Source: Oscillospiraceae bacterium (GTDB lineage: Bacteria; Bacillota; Clostridia; Oscillospirales; Oscillospiraceae). From it: a DNA stretch of 52,951 bases. The notes below the pieces were generated by a model that worked only from the letters and a program-made list of their open reading frames with translations, searched no databases and had not been told where the DNA came from. Below are positions 51,701-52,951 of the stretch, in pieces (position 1 is the stretch's first letter; each line of letters opens with the position of its first letter). Both the position numbers and the translations under genes were made by a program. The stretch lies in the NCBI GenBank assembly GCA_017458085.1, contig JAFTGE010000035.1:1-52951 (forward strand). Reading direction: 5' to 3'.

Positions 51701-52951
51701 GCGCGTCCGCCTCCTCCATTTTCGCCCAGACCTCCTCGGCGCTGAGCTTGACCAGATACCGGCTCTTTTCGCCGCCCACGCCCTCTGCAAAGTGGCAGGC
51801 GTCGTAGTAATCGCAGGTTTGGCAGGCGTTTTCCTGCTGGCTGCGGTAGTAGGGATCGGCGGCGATGCTGCCGCTGCGCAGCTGCCCGGCCATGCCGCGC
51901 AGCTGTTTTTTGATGCTCCGCCCCAGCAGTCCCAGCCGCTCAGCGCTGGCCATGGAATCGGCCGTGGGCTTTCCGTAACGCACTTTTATGGGGATATAGC
52001 GCTTCTCCGCACCGTGCTCCCACGCCTCCTGCAGCGCCGCATCGTCCAGGATCAGACCGCTGCGCCGGAGCTGGCCGGCCCTCTTTTCGAGGACGGCGTC
52101 GATCTCCGCGCGCTGTCTGGCCGTGCTCATGGGCGCGCGCGCCGGAACGTACATGACGCCCGCCGGGACAAGCGCCTGCCCATAGCGCGCCGCGGCCCCC
52201 TCCGAAAGCGTGAACAGATACATCAGCATCTGCAAATTCATCCCGTACCAGACGTCCGAGAGGTCAAACTCCTTCCTCCCCGTCTTGTAATCAGCCACCC
52301 GCAGGTAGAGCTTGCCCTCGTGGAGCCAGCCGTCCACCCGGTCGGCCACGCCGATCATGGTCAGGCTCTCCTCCCCTTCGCCCAGGGAGACGGGCGGGAT
52401 ATCCCGCGCCTCGGCAAAGTTCAGCTCAAAATCCAGCGGCTCGAAATCCGAGCGCCGCAGCTCCTCCGCCACATCGTCCACGATGCGGTAGACGTTTTCG
52501 CGCAGGCGATGGAAGAGATAGGTAAAGCGCCTGCTCTTCTCCTGGAAGTCGTTGAGTTTTTCATGGACGTACTGCTGCACCCAGCGGTCGGTAATCTCGT
52601 GCACCTGCCCGTCGTCCACGGCGCGAAAGCCGCCGTGCGCGTAGACCTCACGGACGGTGTTTTCCAGAATATAATGCATAAAGGTGCCCATCTCCGGCGG
52701 CTGGAAGCCCGCCGGTTCATGGGGCTTGGCCTTGAGTCCATACTGGCAGAAGTAGGCAAAGCGGCAGGCGGCGAACTTCTCGATCCGCGACGCCGACAGC
52801 CGCAGCTTTTTTCCGTAGAGCGTTTCCACCCCCGCGCGGGAAAGGCTGCCCCGCGTCAGATGGGCGGCCGTCTCCAGCGCGCGGGCGCGCGCCGGGTCAC
52901 GCCGGGCGAAGTATTCCGCCGCGGCCTGCGCGCGCTCGTCGCCGCCGCGGA
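51687..52951 (-). CDS. addB: ATP-dependent helicase/nuclease subunit B (5' end outside window)
   Basis: C-terminal 421 residues or so of AddB; the reading frame is open to the window edge, so the helicase-like N-terminal part is missing here. The nuclease domain has LRLSASRIEKFAACRFAYFC with the first Fe-S Cys, MGTFMHYILENTV, GVADRVDGW, RVADYKTGRKEFDL (catalytic) and the last Cys trio CQTCDYYDAC that completes the 4Fe-4S cluster. It overlaps addA by 14 bases, standard addBA order. Internal GTG 52829 should not be taken as a start. Confidence 0.95.
   Translation of the reverse strand, partial: RGGDERAQAAAEYFARRDPARARALETAAHLTRGSLSRAGVETLYGKKLRLSASRIEKFAACRFAYFCQYGLKAKPHEPAGFQPPEMGTFMHYILENTVREVYAHGGFRAVDDGQVHEITDRWVQQYVHEKLNDFQEKSRRFTYLFHRLRENVYRIVDDVAEELRRSDFEPLDFELNFAEARDIPPVSLGEGEESLTMIGVADRVDGWLHEGKLYLRVADYKTGRKEFDLSDVWYGMNLQMLMYLFTLSEGAAARYGQALVPAGVMYVPARAPMSTARQRAEIDAVLEKRAGQLRRSGLILDDAALQEAWEHGAEKRYIPIKVRYGKPTADSMASAERLGLLGRSIKKQLRGMAGQLRSGSIAADPYYRSQQENACQTCDYYDACHFAEGVGGEKSRYLVKLSAEEVWAKMEEADAHESI

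Overview
The window reads as chromosomal DNA of a GC-rich, strictly fermentative Firmicute, most likely an Oscillospiraceae-type gut bacterium (inferred from gene content and GC-rich codon use; no 16S gene is present). Supporting traits are a GlgC/GlgD pair, MurT/GatD, AddAB, a BMP-type nucleoside ABC importer, DUF4179-type anti-sigma and WYL regulators. Genes are tightly packed on both strands. There is no phage, integrase, transposase, CRISPR array, rRNA or complete tRNA gene.

Layout: 1-8.5 kb holds prfB (minus, cut by the window edge) diverging from prs-pth-glgC-glgD-glgP-psuK. 8.5-14.1 kb holds a 17-codon Cys-rich micro-ORF, a VanY-like carboxypeptidase, mgtE behind a structured leader with its own 28-codon ORF, a macro-domain protein, a BrkB/YihY protein and gluQ. 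14.1-17.4 kb holds a repeat element, a DAACS-type transporter and a fused prephenate-dehydratase-like/TyrA protein. 17.4-21 kb holds an anchored esterase, a WYL regulator overlapping a C39-like protein, and a YhhN protein. 20.9-25.8 kb (minus) is udk-tdk-MBL-alr-ddl-yhhN. 25.9-32.7 kb (plus) is deoD, bmpA, nupABC and psuG, a nucleoside uptake and salvage block. 32.9-39.4 kb is a six-gene surface-glycan cluster. 39.5-43.8 kb holds an ECF sigma/anti-sigma pair, a HAD phosphatase, an orphan solute-binding lipoprotein and hypB. 43.9-52.9 kb (minus) holds addB-addA, then murT-gatD-amidohydrolase-PHP.

The most unusual structure is a 162-bp element present twice (14163-14324 and 32701-32862, two mismatches). 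In each locus it sits just 3' of a gene and is flanked on both sides by a perfect copy of that locus's own terminator hairpin: 22 bp at locus 1 and 27 bp at locus 2, with unrelated sequences. It looks like a small mobile element that inserts at intrinsic terminators and duplicates them. Its two arms are stem-loops whose bases covary, and a third, single arm supplies the last codons and stop of tdk. Other leads are the 17-aa Cys-rich micro-ORF with its own promoter and terminator, the mgtE leader peptide with mutually exclusive hairpins, the PDT-like/TyrA fusion whose dehydratase motifs are changed, and the splitting of psuK and psuG.
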